NCBI RefSeq assembly: GCF_030433895.1
Contig: NZ_JARUXE010000028.1
Coordinates: forward strand, 1 to 64,000
DNA from: Arthrobacter sp. PsM3
GTDB lineage: Bacteria > Actinomycetota > Actinomycetes > Actinomycetales > Micrococcaceae
Direction of reading: 5' to 3'
DNA: 64,000 nt
Within the stretch, counting starts at the first letter, position 1; the number at the start of each line of letters is the position of its first letter. Below are positions 46,388 through 55,658 of this stretch, piece by piece. Position numbers and translations under genes: made by a program. The notes under the pieces are model-generated. The model did not search any database. It worked only from the letters and a program-made list of their open reading frames with translations, and had not been told where the DNA came from.

Positions 46388-46933
46388 CTAGGCCCGCTTG
46401 ACCAGGGCTGCCTCGACACTGATCTTGACCTTGTCACTGACCAGCAGCCCGCCGGCTTCGAGCGCGGCGTTCCAGGTCAGGCCGAATTCCTTGCGGCTGA
46501 TGTCCGCCTCCGCGCTGAACCCGGCGCGGGTGGCACCGAACGGGTCCACCGCGATGCCGGTGAACTCGACTTCCAGATCCACCGGCTTGGTGACGTCGCG
46601 GATCGTGAGGTCGCCGGTCAGCACATAGTCCTCGCCATCGCCTTTGATTCCCGTGGCGCGGAAGGTCATCTCCGGGTATTTTTCGACGTCGAAGAAGTCG
46701 GCGCCGCGGACGTGGGCGTCGCGGTTGGCATCGCCGGAGTCAAAACTGGCGGTCTTGATGCTGGCATGCAGGCTGGAGTCGGCGAGGGAATCGCCGACAC
46801 GGGCCTCCGCCGCAGCCTCGTTGAAGCGGCCGCGGACCTTGCTGATGCCGGCGTGGCGGACGCTGAAGCCGACTTCGCTGTGGGACATGTCCAGAGTCCA
46901 GACTCCGGGGGTCAAACCTTCGGGCAGTGTCAC
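46388..46933 (-). CDS. YceI family lipocalin-like protein
   Basis: 181 residues from GTG at 46933 with AAGGAG six bases upstream. The GVWTLDMSHSEVGFSVRHAGISKVRG start, the FFDVEKYPEMTFRATGI strand and the DFGLTWN-type end (KEFGLTWNAALEAGG) define YceI. These beta-barrel proteins bind polyisoprenoids or other amphiphiles. No signal peptide is seen, so it should be cytoplasmic. Longer upstream frames lack a ribosome-binding site. Confidence 0.9.
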   Translation of the reverse strand: MTLPEGLTPGVWTLDMSHSEVGFSVRHAGISKVRGRFNEAAAEARVGDSLADSSLHASIKTASFDSGDANRDAHVRGADFFDVEKYPEMTFRATGIKGDGEDYVLTGDLTIRDVTKPVDLEVEFTGIAVDPFGATRAGFSAEADISRKEFGLTWNAALEAGGLLVSDKVKISVEAALVKRA

Positions 46934-47038
46934 TACGGTCTCCTTCGCGCGGGCGGCGGGCCAGGCCCGCCGCGTCATCGGGGTGGTCCCCCAAGGAGCC
47001 ATGCTAGTCACGGCGCCGCGGCGCGGCTAGGGCTTTGC

Positions 47039-47088
47039 CGAACCCCCGCAGCGCCCGGGTTATCGAACCCCCGCGGCGCCCGGGTTAC
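47039..47088. repeat. 25-bp tandem duplication across a stop codon
   Basis: Two copies (47039-47063, 47064-47088) differing at two bases. The second copy contains the TAA of the luciferase-like monooxygenase at 47085-47087. Confidence 0.85.
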
Positions 47089-48122
47089 GCCGCCGGCTTC
47101 GGTGCCCAGCCGATCGCCGGGGCGATGTGCCGGACCACGGTGCCCAGCAGTTTGGCGTTGAAATCCACGCCGAGCTGGTTGGGGACGGTGAGCAGCAGGG
47201 TGTCAGCGGCCTGCACGGCGGCGTCGGCGGCCAGTTCTCCCGCAATGGCGTCAGGCTCGCCGACGTAGCTCCTGCCGAACCGGGCCACAAGCCCGTCGAT
47301 CACCCCGATCTGGTCGCGCTTCTCTCGCAGGGCGCTGAGGCCGAAGAACCTCCGGTCCTCATCGTCGACGATCGGCAGGATGCTGCGGCTGACCGAAACG
47401 CGCGGCTCGTGCTGATGGCCGGCTTCGGCCCAGGCTTGGCGGAACATGCTGATCTGCTCGGCCTGAAGCTGGTCGAAGGGCACACCGGTGTCCTCGGTCA
47501 GCAGTGTGGAGCTCATCAGGTTCATGCCCTGTTCCGCGGTCCAGACCGCGGTGGCGCGCGAGCCCGCGCCCCACCAGATCCGTTCGCCGAGGCCCGCCGA
47601 ATGCGGCTGCACGGGCAGCAGCCCTGATCCGCCGCCCGCGTAGCGCGGCTCGGCCTCAGCCATCCCGGCCCCCGAGATGGCGCGGCGGAACACCGCGGTG
47701 TGCCGCCGGGCCATGTCCGCGCCGGTCTCCCCGTCGGCCGGCACGTGGCCGAAAGCCGCGGCGCCGTCGCGGGCGGGTTCGGGTGAACCTCGGCTGATCC
47801 CCAGCTGCAGCCTTCCGCCGCTGATCAGGTCCGTCGCGGCGGCCTCCTCCGCCATGTACAGCGGGTTTTCGTAGCGCATGTCGATCACGCCGGTTCCCAT
47901 TTCGATCTGGCTGGTCCGGGCGGCGACGGCGGCCAGCAGCGGGAACGGGGAGGCCTGCTGCCGGGCGAAGTGGTGCACACGGAAGTACGCACCGTCCACG
48001 CCCAGCTCCTCGGCGGCGACGGCCAGGTCGATGCCCTGCAGCAGGGCGTCGCGGGCTGTCCGGGTGCGGGAGCCCTCGCCGGGGCCCCAATGTCCGAAGG
48101 ACAAGAATCCGATGCGCTTCAT
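47085..48122 (-). CDS. LLM class flavin-dependent oxidoreductase
   Basis: 345 residues, bacterial luciferase-like TIM barrel. MKRIGFLSFGHWGPGEGS at the start, DGAYFRVHHFARQQASPFPLLAAVA and RLQLGISRGSPEP are typical of the F420/FMN-dependent LLM family. Substrate unknown; relatives degrade organosulfur or aromatic compounds. Stop codon lies inside a tandem repeat. It is upstream-adjacent to trpF on the same strand (45 bp) but function is unrelated. Confidence 0.88.
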   Translation of the reverse strand: MKRIGFLSFGHWGPGEGSRTRTARDALLQGIDLAVAAEELGVDGAYFRVHHFARQQASPFPLLAAVAARTSQIEMGTGVIDMRYENPLYMAEEAAATDLISGGRLQLGISRGSPEPARDGAAAFGHVPADGETGADMARRHTAVFRRAISGAGMAEAEPRYAGGGSGLLPVQPHSAGLGERIWWGAGSRATAVWTAEQGMNLMSSTLLTEDTGVPFDQLQAEQISMFRQAWAEAGHQHEPRVSVSRSILPIVDDEDRRFFGLSALREKRDQIGVIDGLVARFGRSYVGEPDAIAGELAADAAVQAADTLLLTVPNQLGVDFNAKLLGTVVRHIAPAIGWAPKPAA

Positions 48123-48167
48123 GTCAGGGGCAACACGGTGCGGACCGGCGGCATTCCTGCGCCGTGT

Positions 48168-48779
48168 TCAGGGCTTCGCGGCCGCGGATTTGGCCGCCGT
48201 CACAAAATCCCGGATTTTGGCCAGGTCCTTCACTCCGCGGGAGGATTCGACGCCGGAGGAGACGTCCACACCCCAGGCGCCGGCCTGCGAAGCGGCGACG
48301 GCGACGTTGCCGGGATCGAGCCCGCCGGCGAGCAGCCAGTGGCGCCCGGCCAGCCCCCTGTCACGGACCGAGGCGTAGTTCCAGGCCTCGCCGGAGCCGG
48401 GCACGGCGGCGTCGACCAGGAGCAGTTCCTCGCCCCAGTCCGCGAACGCCCCGGGTGCGGCGGACATGGTGACGGCGCGGATGAGCTTGAGTCCGGCGTC
48501 GTGCACGGTGCGCACGTCTGCCGGGCCCCGGTCGCCGTGGAGCTGGACCCAGCCCAGTCCGGCCTCGCGGGCCAGCGCGACGGCGGCTTCCGCGGCCTCA
48601 TGCCGGAAGACGCCGACGGCGGGGATTCCCGCCGGGACGTCGGCCAGGAGTTCCCGGACCCGCCCGGGGGTCACTTCGCGGGGGCTGCGGGTGAGGACGA
48701 AGCCGACGGCGTCCGCCCCTGACTCGGCCGCGGCGCGGACCGACTCCGGGGTACTGAGCCCGCATACCTTGACGAACAT
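48168..48779 (-). CDS. trpF: Phosphoribosylanthranilate isomerase
   Basis: 203 residues, TIM barrel. MFVKVCGLSTPESVRAAAES holds the catalytic Cys, GFVLTRSPREVTP and LGWVQLHGDRG carry the substrate strand and the acid Asp region, and LAGGLDPGNV is the phosphate loop. It performs the Amadori step of tryptophan synthesis. AAGGAG lies four to five bases before the ATG. No other trp gene is in the window. Confidence 0.93.
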   Translation of the reverse strand: MFVKVCGLSTPESVRAAAESGADAVGFVLTRSPREVTPGRVRELLADVPAGIPAVGVFRHEAAEAAVALAREAGLGWVQLHGDRGPADVRTVHDAGLKLIRAVTMSAAPGAFADWGEELLLVDAAVPGSGEAWNYASVRDRGLAGRHWLLAGGLDPGNVAVAASQAGAWGVDVSSGVESSRGVKDLAKIRDFVTAAKSAAAKP

Positions 48780-48861
48780 TCGGCTCCTTCTGCAGTGTTT
48801 CCTGGCTCTGACGTTAGCAAGGTCCGTGGCAAGCCGGCGCCTCACCCGCCCCGAGGTGAGA

Positions 48862-48897
48862 TTCGGCGCCCATGTTTGTCCGGAACATGGGCGCGAA
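48862..48897. repeat. Palindrome in the trpF-hutD divergent region
   Basis: TTCGGCGCCCATGTT (48862-48876) and AACATGGGCGCGAA (48884-48897) pair with one bulge. GCGCCCAT resembles the inner arm of palindrome family 1 copy 4, and flanking GAGGT/ACCTC extends the stem. It lies between divergent genes, not convergent ones. Confidence 0.6.
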
Positions 48898-48969
48898 GTC
48901 GGACCTCTGCGCCATCGGCAGCGGCATGGCCCCGCGACTACGTTCCCGGCCGGCGGATAGGGTGGAGGG

Positions 48970-49650
48970 ATGGAGATCATCCGCTATGCCGAGCTGAAAG
49001 CCCAACCCTGGCGCAACGGCGGCGGGGTGACCCGCGAACTGGCCAGCCAGCCCGCGGCAACCGCCCCGCAAGGCAGCACCGGTCAGGACAGCACTGGTTC
49101 GGCGGGCGGCTGGGACTGGCGGGTGAGCATCGCCGAGATGTCCAAGGCGAGCGATTTTTCGGCGTTTCCCGGGATGGACCGGGTGCTCACCGTGGTCGAG
49201 GGCGAACTGCTGCTGCTGAGCGTCGACGGGGCCGAGCACCCGCTCGAGAAGTACCGCCCGTTCCGGTTCTCCGGCGACGCCGCTGCGGCCGGGGCATTGC
49301 CCACGGGCGACATCCGCGACCTGAACGTCATCACCCGCAACGGCGCCTTCAAGGGCTACACCTCCATCATTGAACTCTCGAAGAAGCGGGCGCACCCGGT
49401 GTTCGAGGGCCAGTTGGGGATCCTGCTTCAGGGCCAGGCCACCGTCAGCCCCGGTACCGCAGGCGACGAGCCGGGCACGCCGGCCGGTTCAGCAGCCGAA
49501 AAACCGCCGGCCAACGCAGCTGGGACGGGCGCAGCCGAGCCAAGGACGCTGGACCGCTATGACGCCGTCGTCGGTTCCGACAGTGCCACGCCGGAAGTCC
49601 TGGGCCGCGGCTTCCTGGCGGTCGTATCGATCGACCGCGTCGCGGACTAG
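48970..49650 (+). CDS. HutD/Ves family cupin
   Basis: 226 residues. MEIIRYAELKAQPWRNGGGVTREL at the start, WDWRVSIAEMSKASDFSAFPGMDRVLTVVEG and NVITRNGAFKGY are HutD hallmarks. HutD is found with histidine utilisation genes and may bind formylglutamate-type ligands; its activity is unproven. No hut gene is here. A Gly/Ala/Pro-rich insert interrupts the C-terminal part (~158-190). TAGGGT (48958-48963) ends six bases before the ATG. Its stop overlaps the convergent permease gene by four bases. Confidence 0.88.
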   Translation: MEIIRYAELKAQPWRNGGGVTRELASQPAATAPQGSTGQDSTGSAGGWDWRVSIAEMSKASDFSAFPGMDRVLTVVEGELLLLSVDGAEHPLEKYRPFRFSGDAAAAGALPTGDIRDLNVITRNGAFKGYTSIIELSKKRAHPVFEGQLGILLQGQATVSPGTAGDEPGTPAGSAAEKPPANAAGTGAAEPRTLDRYDAVVGSDSATPEVLGRGFLAVVSIDRVAD

Positions 49651-50474
49651 CCTTCCTTCGCCTTCACGCGAGCAGCGCCGATCCCCACCGAGTCCTCTGA
49701 GAGCCGCTGCGCGAGCCAGATCGGCACAATCGAGACCACAATCAGCACAACGGCCACCACATTGACCACGGGCGCCTGATTGGGCCGGAAGAGGTTCTGC
49801 AGGATCCAGATCGGCAGGGTGGTGTCGCCGGCGCCGATGGTGAAGGTGGTCACGATGATCTCATCGAAACTCAGGGCGAACGCCAGCAGCCCGCCGGCCA
49901 GCAGGGCAGAGCGGAGCTGAGGGAAAGTGACCAGCCGGAACGTGGTGAACACGCCGGCGCCCAGATCGGCGGACGCCTCCTCCAGCCCGCCGTTCATCCG
50001 GCGCAGCCGCGCAATGACATTGTTGAACACCGTCACCATGCAGAAGGTGGCGTGCGCGATGACGACGGTCCACAGGCTCAGCGAGACGCCGAGGATGGTG
50101 GTGAACATGTTGTTCAGGGCGATGCCGGTCACGATTCCTGGCAGCGCGATCGGCAGGATCACGAGCAGGCTGATGACGTCCCGGCCGAAGAATTTGTAGC
50201 GCAACAGGGCCAGCGCCAGCAGCGTCCCCAGCACCAGCGAAATGATGGTCGAGACGGCCGCCACCCAGAGCGAGGACACCACGGCCCCACGGACGCCAGC
50301 GGAATCGAAGGCCCGCCCCCACCATTCCAGGGTCAGCCCCCGCGGCGGCCAGCCAAAGGTCCGGTCCGCGTTGAAGGAGTTCACCACCACCAGCAGCAGC
50401 GGCACGTAGATAAAGAGGAAAACCAGCACGGTGACGACGCCGAGGATGACTTTGGCGCTTCGGGAAAGTCTCAT
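49647..50474 (-). CDS. Polyamine-type ABC transporter permease 2
   Basis: 275 residues, six transmembrane segments. The EAA loop EEASADLGAGVFTTFRLVTFP and the opening LFIYVPLLLVVVNSFN match PotC-type permeases. Works with the PotB-like permease to form the channel. GGAG lies five bases before the ATG. Last gene of the potA-potD-potB-potC-like order. Substrate could be putrescine, spermidine or a related cation. Confidence 0.88.
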   Translation of the reverse strand: MRLSRSAKVILGVVTVLVFLFIYVPLLLVVVNSFNADRTFGWPPRGLTLEWWGRAFDSAGVRGAVVSSLWVAAVSTIISLVLGTLLALALLRYKFFGRDVISLLVILPIALPGIVTGIALNNMFTTILGVSLSLWTVVIAHATFCMVTVFNNVIARLRRMNGGLEEASADLGAGVFTTFRLVTFPQLRSALLAGGLLAFALSFDEIIVTTFTIGAGDTTLPIWILQNLFRPNQAPVVNVVAVVLIVVSIVPIWLAQRLSEDSVGIGAARVKAKEG

Positions 50475-50562
50475 GGTGCTCCTGCCGGCCGCACGCGCAG
50501 TCCGGCGTCCATGCGCAGTCCGGTGTCCACCGGCAGTCGGGCGTCCACGGGCTGGGCGTCGT

Positions 50563-51492
50563 TCACAGGCTGTCCAGGGCGCCGGTGCGCCGGACGATGA
50601 AGAGATAGAGCGTGATGATCGCGATCGGCACCAGCGAGACCGCCGCGGCGAACGGCAGGTTGTTTGCGGCTCCAACGTTGGCGTACACCACGGTGCCGAG
50701 CATCTGGGTGGTGCCACCCACAATCTGGGCCGTGATGTAGTCCCCCAGCGAGAGCGAAAACGTGAAGATCGTCCCGGCGATGATGGAAGGGACCAGCAAC
50801 GGGAGCATCACCAGCCGAACGGTGGTCAGCGGTTTTGCACCCAGGTCCCCGGAGGCCTCCAGCAGTGAATCGGGTACCCGGTCGAACCCGGCGTAGATCG
50901 GCAGGATCATGAACGGCAGCCAGATGTAGGACAGCGTCAGGATCACTGCCGTTTCGCCGTAGCCCGGGGACTGCAGCCCGATCGGCGCCCCCAGCCACTC
51001 CAGCAGCCCGCCGTCGGCGAGCACATTCCGCCAGGCGTAGGCCTTGACCAGATAGCTCGCCCACAGCGGCATCAGCACCGCCACCACCAGCAGCTTCTGC
51101 CAGCGGGCGCTGGCAACCTTGGCGATGAAGAACGCCATGGGCAGCGCAAGGACCAGGTCGATCACAGTCACCGCTACCGCGATCCACAGCGTCCGCAGGG
51201 TGATCCGCTGGTAGACCGGATCGGTCAGGACCGTCACCAGGTTGTCGGTCGTCCAGTCCGTGGACACCTTGCCGGTGAAGGTGTCCACGGTCCAGAACGC
51301 GGTAATCAGCAGCGCCGCCAGGGCGGCGATGTAGACGAGCACGAGCCAGCCGGCGGGGGCGGTGATCAGCCCCGCCAGCCGTAGCCTCGGCGAGCGGTGC
51401 AGCAGCGCCGAGAACCTGTTGGCTTTGGGCGGGGGCACTGCGGAAGCGGCCCGGGGCGCCCCGGGCGCCGGGTGCTGCGTCGGGAGTACCAT
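50563..51492 (-). CDS. Polyamine-type ABC transporter permease 1
   Basis: 309 residues from ATG at 51492, two bases before the end of the binding protein gene. A ~45-residue N-terminal extension is followed by six helices and the EAA loop LEASGDLGAKPLTTVRLVMLPLLVP. MPLWASYLVKAYAWRNVLADGG is typical of PotB-like permeases. Partner of the downstream PotC-like permease. Confidence 0.88.
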   Translation of the reverse strand: MVLPTQHPAPGAPRAASAVPPPKANRFSALLHRSPRLRLAGLITAPAGWLVLVYIAALAALLITAFWTVDTFTGKVSTDWTTDNLVTVLTDPVYQRITLRTLWIAVAVTVIDLVLALPMAFFIAKVASARWQKLLVVAVLMPLWASYLVKAYAWRNVLADGGLLEWLGAPIGLQSPGYGETAVILTLSYIWLPFMILPIYAGFDRVPDSLLEASGDLGAKPLTTVRLVMLPLLVPSIIAGTIFTFSLSLGDYITAQIVGGTTQMLGTVVYANVGAANNLPFAAAVSLVPIAIITLYLFIVRRTGALDSL

Positions 51493-51493
51493 C

Positions 51494-52681
51494 TCAGCCC
51501 TTGATTTCGGTCCAGGCCTTCGTCCATTCCGAGTAATCCGTGCATTTGACGTCCTTGCGGCCGTCCAGGCACTCGGCCACAGGAGTTGTCCAGTACCAGA
51601 TCTTTTCGGCGTAGGCGGCATCACCGGAGTGGTAGGTCTCGCAGTGCGACTTGTCCTTGGTCAGCTCGCAGGCCTTGGCATTGGACGGGGATTCGCCAAA
51701 GTACTCCGCCACCTGGGCATTCACCTGGGGACTGGCGATGTAGTCGAGCCACTTGTACGCGCAGTTTGGGTTCTTGGTCTTGGCCCCGATCATCCAGGTG
51801 TCCGACCAGCCGGTGGCACCCTCCTGCGGAATGAGGGTGGCGACTTTGGCGCCGTCGGCCACGGCGATGTTCGCCCCCACCTGCCAGGTGGTGCCGACCA
51901 CGGTGCTCCCGGAAGTGAAGGCCTGGACCTCCTTCACGACGTCGCTCCAGTACTCGCCGATGTGCGTGCGCTGCTGCTTGAGCAGACCGACGGCGGCGGC
52001 AAGCTGGTCCTTGTCGAGGGCATAGGGGTTCTTGATGCCCAGCTCCGGCTTGTGCGCCATCAGGTAGACGGCGGCATCGGCGATGTAGATGGGCGAATCG
52101 TAGGCGGTGACCTTGCCGGTGTTCTTGGCGGCGTCGTCAAACACCGCGCTCCAGGAGGTGGGCGCCGGGGTGACCTTGTCCGTGCTGTACATCAGCAGAT
52201 TCGCGCCCCAGCCGTGGGGCATTCCATAGTTCGTGCCGTTGACGGTGTTCCAGGCTTTGTCCTTCAGGAACGGGTAGATATCGGGGTAGTTCTTCAGCAG
52301 GCTCATGTTGACCGGCTGGACGTCCTGGCCTGCGATCAGCCGCAGTGAGGCATCCCCCGACGCCGAGATGACGTCGTACTGTCCGGTGCGCATGAGCGTC
52401 ACGGCCTCGTCGGAGGTGCCGAACGGCTTGAAGCTGACCTTGCACTGGGTCTCTTGTTCGAACGGATGCACCCAGTCCACCGCGGGGTCGTTACTGCCGT
52501 CCTCCACATACCCGGGCCACCCGAGGATGGACAGCTGGCCTTCACCGGCGCCGATCTCGGTCTTGACCGGTTGCGCCGACGGGGTGGCCGATCCCCCGCC
52601 GGTGGTGCCGCAGCCCGCCAATGCGAGCGCTGCCGCCGCAGCCACCCCGACCACGAGGGAGGCCCTGTTCTTTGATGCCAT
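51494..52681 (-). CDS. Polyamine-type ABC transporter substrate-binding lipoprotein
   Basis: 395 residues. Signal peptide with lipobox LALAGC (Cys24). The mature part has LSILGWPGYVEDG, YDVISASGDASLRLIAG and PHGWGANLLMYSTDKV, typical of PotD-like binding proteins, with an Asp/Trp-rich pocket (GWSDTWMIGAK). It would capture polyamine-like cations at the membrane. GGTAAGGA precedes the ATG. Substrate not proven; opine or betaine-type ligands are possible. Confidence 0.9.
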   Translation of the reverse strand: MASKNRASLVVGVAAAAALALAGCGTTGGGSATPSAQPVKTEIGAGEGQLSILGWPGYVEDGSNDPAVDWVHPFEQETQCKVSFKPFGTSDEAVTLMRTGQYDVISASGDASLRLIAGQDVQPVNMSLLKNYPDIYPFLKDKAWNTVNGTNYGMPHGWGANLLMYSTDKVTPAPTSWSAVFDDAAKNTGKVTAYDSPIYIADAAVYLMAHKPELGIKNPYALDKDQLAAAVGLLKQQRTHIGEYWSDVVKEVQAFTSGSTVVGTTWQVGANIAVADGAKVATLIPQEGATGWSDTWMIGAKTKNPNCAYKWLDYIASPQVNAQVAEYFGESPSNAKACELTKDKSHCETYHSGDAAYAEKIWYWTTPVAECLDGRKDVKCTDYSEWTKAWTEIKG

Positions 52682-52744
52682 GATCCTTACCTTTCGTTGG
52701 GTGGGCGAACCGGGCTTTGCGCGCTTGAACGCAGGACCGAGGTT

Positions 52745-53818
52745 TCAGGAGCCGTGGGACGGCAGCCAGACGGCGGCGTCGTCGTCCCAGCTGACGGTGA
52801 CGCGCCGTTCCAGCAGTTCCGCGTCGCCGCCGGGCAGCGTCTCCGGGACGAGCGCGACGACGGCGGGACCGTCGTCGAGCTGCACCCGCACCTGGGTGGC
52901 GTGCCCCACGTAGACCAGCGCAGTGACCGTTCCGGGGCAGGAGGTGACACCGGGGCGCGGTTCCGGGGCCCCGGCCCAGGACAGGCGCAGCCGCTCCGGC
53001 CGGATGCAGACCTGCTCCGCGCGGCCGTAGAGCTTCCGGGCGTGGGCGGCGTCGAAGATATTGGAGGTGCCGACAAAGTTGGCCACGAACGCTCCGCCGG
53101 GGCGCTCGTAGATCTCGTGCGCCGTGCCGATCTGCTCCAGGCTCCCGTTGTTGAAGACGCCGATCCGGTCGCTCATGGTCAGCGCCTCCTCCTGGTCATG
53201 GGTGACGAAGATGAAGGTGATGCCGAGCGAGCGCTGCAGTTCCTTCAGTTCCACCTGCATCTGCTGCCGGAGCTTCAGGTCCAGGGCGCCGAGTGGCTCA
53301 TCCAGCAGCAGCACCTTGGGCTGGACCACCAGGGCCCGGGCCAGGGCCACACGCTGGCGCTGGCCGCCGGAGAGCTGTGCGGGTTTGCGGCCGACGAACT
53401 TCCCCAGCTGCACGCGATCGAGTGCCTCGCGGGCCCGCTCGTGGCGTTCCTTCCTGGGCATCCCCCGCACGCGCAGGCCGTAGGCGACGTTGTCCACGAG
53501 GGACATGTGCGGGAATAGGGCATAGTCCTGGAAGACGGTATTGAGGTCCCGTTCGAAGGGTGCCAGTCCGGTGACGTCCCTGCCCTCGAGCTCGACGCTT
53601 CCGGAGGTGGGCAATTCGAAGCCCGCGATCAGGCGCAGGACCGTGGTTTTGCCGGATCCTGACGGACCGAGCATGGAGAAGAACTCGCCCTGGCAGATGT
53701 CCAGGTCCACGGCGTTGACGGCGACGGTGTCGCCGAAGACTTTGGTGAGTTTCCGCAGCCGGATCGCCGGAACCGCGTCCGTTCCCGTCGGCCGGCCGGC
53801 GGCGAGCGTTTCGGTCAT
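52745..53818 (-). CDS. Polyamine-type ABC transporter ATP-binding protein
   Basis: 357 residues. Walker A LGPSGSGKTTVLRLIAG, Q loop TVFQDYALFPHMSL, signature LSGGQRQRVALARAL, Walker B LLLDEPLGALD and H-loop TFIFVTHDQEEAL; the C-terminal ~120 residues are a TOBE domain. Matches PotA. First gene of the operon; divergent from the GntR regulator with a 222-bp intergenic region. Confidence 0.92.
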   Translation of the reverse strand: MTETLAAGRPTGTDAVPAIRLRKLTKVFGDTVAVNAVDLDICQGEFFSMLGPSGSGKTTVLRLIAGFELPTSGSVELEGRDVTGLAPFERDLNTVFQDYALFPHMSLVDNVAYGLRVRGMPRKERHERAREALDRVQLGKFVGRKPAQLSGGQRQRVALARALVVQPKVLLLDEPLGALDLKLRQQMQVELKELQRSLGITFIFVTHDQEEALTMSDRIGVFNNGSLEQIGTAHEIYERPGGAFVANFVGTSNIFDAAHARKLYGRAEQVCIRPERLRLSWAGAPEPRPGVTSCPGTVTALVYVGHATQVRVQLDDGPAVVALVPETLPGGDAELLERRVTVSWDDDAAVWLPSHGS

Positions 53819-54040
53819 CGGGTGCGCCTAACTCCGTTGCCGGATCGTCTTAGATGCGACACAGCGGCGTGTGACCCAGGACACAACCGGCTGCTGGGCC
53901 AAATACTATTACTCCATAGGTTTTGTGTATAGACCCCCTCGAAAGCCCGGATTAGGATGGCAGCTACCGGGCGCAGGCAGCCCCCAGCGCCTGCTCCTGG
54001 ATGCCAGGGAACGAAGCAGGAAACTGACAGGGAGGCCCGG
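53819..54040. promoter_or_regulatory. Divergent pot-GntR control region
   Basis: 222 bp between potA-like (minus) and GntR (plus). It is locally AT-rich at 53905-53935, with CTAT-N6-ATAG at 53909-53924 and TGTGTATAGAC next to it. These may be the GntR operator and promoter; exact elements are not resolved. Confidence 0.35.
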
Positions 54041-54802
54041 ATGCTGCCGACCCCACAGGGCGCCTCCCGGAGCCTGGCGGCCGTGTTCACGCCGATCAAA
54101 TCCCGGGGCCTGGTGGACGAGGTGTGCGGGAGAATCGAACAGGCAGTGGAGACCGGACTGCTCACCGGCGGCCAGCGGCTGCCCAATGAAACGGAACTCG
54201 CCGCGGCGCTTGGCGTCTCTGCAGTGACCGCCCGGGAGGCGCTGTCGCAGCTGCGGACTTCCGGGATCATCCGCACGGTGCGGGGCCGCAGCGGCGGAAG
54301 CTTCATCGCTGACGATGTCTTTCCCTCCCCGGAACGCGCGCTGGACCAGTTGCGGGAGCTGACGCGGCTCCAGATCAGTGATCTGGGGCTGCACTACCAG
54401 GCCATTGCCGCCGCGTGCGCCGGCGTCGCGGCCCGGCGCTCCGACGCCACGGACATGGCCACCCTGCGTTCGTTCATCCCCCCGGAGGAAGCGGATCCGC
54501 TGCGCTGGAGGCTGGCCCTCTCCGAGTTCTTGCTCGAGGTGGCCGCGATTGCCCGTTCGGCCCGGCTGGCGCGGGAACTGATCCGCCTGCAGGCAGAGCT
54601 GGGCGCGCTCACGCTGCTGCCGTGCGCCGACTCCGGATACCGCACAGGGAGCGCCGGGCTCCTCGCGGAGGTCGCGGCCGCCGTCGAGTCCCACCAGCCG
54701 GCAGCGGCCGAAGCGTCCGTGAAGGCCCTGATCGTGGCCACCACGGACTGGCTCTTGAATGAGCAGTCCAGGCGCTCCATCCCACCCGTTCCCTCGAGCT
54801 AA
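54041..54802 (+). CDS. GntR/FadR family regulator
   Basis: 253 residues. The N-terminal winged helix reads VCGRIEQAVETGLLTGGQRLPNETELAAALGVSAVTAREALSQL with the wing VRGRSGGSF; the C-terminal helical part (~95-245) fits an FCD/FadR effector domain although its metal-ligand His residues are not obvious. GGGAGG lies five bases before the ATG at 54041. It is divergent from the polyamine-type transporter and precedes a Cache-domain gene by 12 bases, so it probably controls one or both. Confidence 0.88.
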   Translation: MLPTPQGASRSLAAVFTPIKSRGLVDEVCGRIEQAVETGLLTGGQRLPNETELAAALGVSAVTAREALSQLRTSGIIRTVRGRSGGSFIADDVFPSPERALDQLRELTRLQISDLGLHYQAIAAACAGVAARRSDATDMATLRSFIPPEEADPLRWRLALSEFLLEVAAIARSARLARELIRLQAELGALTLLPCADSGYRTGSAGLLAEVAAAVESHQPAAAEASVKALIVATTDWLLNEQSRRSIPPVPSS

Positions 54803-54814
54803 GGCGGAGACCCT

Positions 54815-55527
54815 TTGTCTGAAGCCACCACCGCCGCGGACGCCACCGCCCTGGCCGCCGCCGCGGAAATCGATGCCGCCGTCACCGGCATCGAGGACAG
54901 GCTCACGGCCTGGGCGGCAGAGACGGGAACCGCATTGGCGGCCCTCTCCGCACGGGTCACCGGCGGCGCCGTGGACAAGCTCATCCGGCCGGTGGTCGAG
55001 GAACTGGTCCGGCGCCTGGGGGATACGCCGCCGGCGCGGGCTTCCTGGCCAACGCTGGGCTGCTGGGTCCGGAACGCAGCTACATCGCCTGGTGGCAGGG
55101 CGAGGAGCTGGAGCATGTGGACGCCCTCGCCAACTTCAGCCCCAACTCCATCAGCCGCTACGTGAAATCCGAGTGGTTCCGGATCCCGGTGGAAACCGGG
55201 CAGGCCCACGTGGCCGGGCCGTACGTGGATTTCCTGTGCACCGACGAATACGTCCTGACCTTCACGCACCCGGTCTTCAGCCGTTCGGAGGGCCCGGTCG
55301 CCGGCATTGTCGGGATGGACGTCACCGTGCAGCGGCTGGAACGCGGCGCCCTGACCGCCCTGCGCCGGATCGGGGAACGGGCCACACTGGTGAACGCCGA
55401 CGGCCGCGCCATCGTCTCGGCGGCCCCGGACATCGCCGCCGGGGATCTCGCGGCCGCCGGCGAGGGCTGCCGGGTGTATTCCGTAGGACGGAAATTCCGG
55501 ATCTGGAGCGGGGCCCCGGCAATCTGA
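54815..55527 (+). pseudogene. Cache-domain sensor protein with a single-base frameshift
   Basis: TTG start at 54815 with GGAG five bases upstream. The first frame runs to about 55020 (EELVRRLG), then homology continues in another frame (GYAAGAGFLANAGLLG, SYIAWWQGEELEHVD, then a PDC/Cache core VKSEWFRIPVETGQ, GPYVDFLCTDEYVLTFTHPV, GIVGMDVT) to 55527. The break coincides with a GGGGG run at 55018-55022; one more G would restore a 237-residue protein. Either a true pseudogene, phase variation, or a sequencing error. The protein would be a ligand-sensing accessory of the GntR regulator. Confidence 0.75.
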
Positions 55528-55658
55528 CCCGCGGGCCCGGGCCGGGGTTCGCCTCCCCGCAGGAGCGTTGCTAGGCTAAAACCAAGGCCCCTTCCCCGGG
55601 AGCCTCCGGACGACGGATCAGTACCCGGCACGCGACAAGACTGGCCACAGGAGCAGTC

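Noticed and set aside
55528..55658. Possible guanidine riboswitch before the SMR pair
   Set aside because: One ACGA tetranucleotide is present, but the flanking bases do not form the stem and there is no second ACGR hairpin; ykkC-type conserved blocks are absent.
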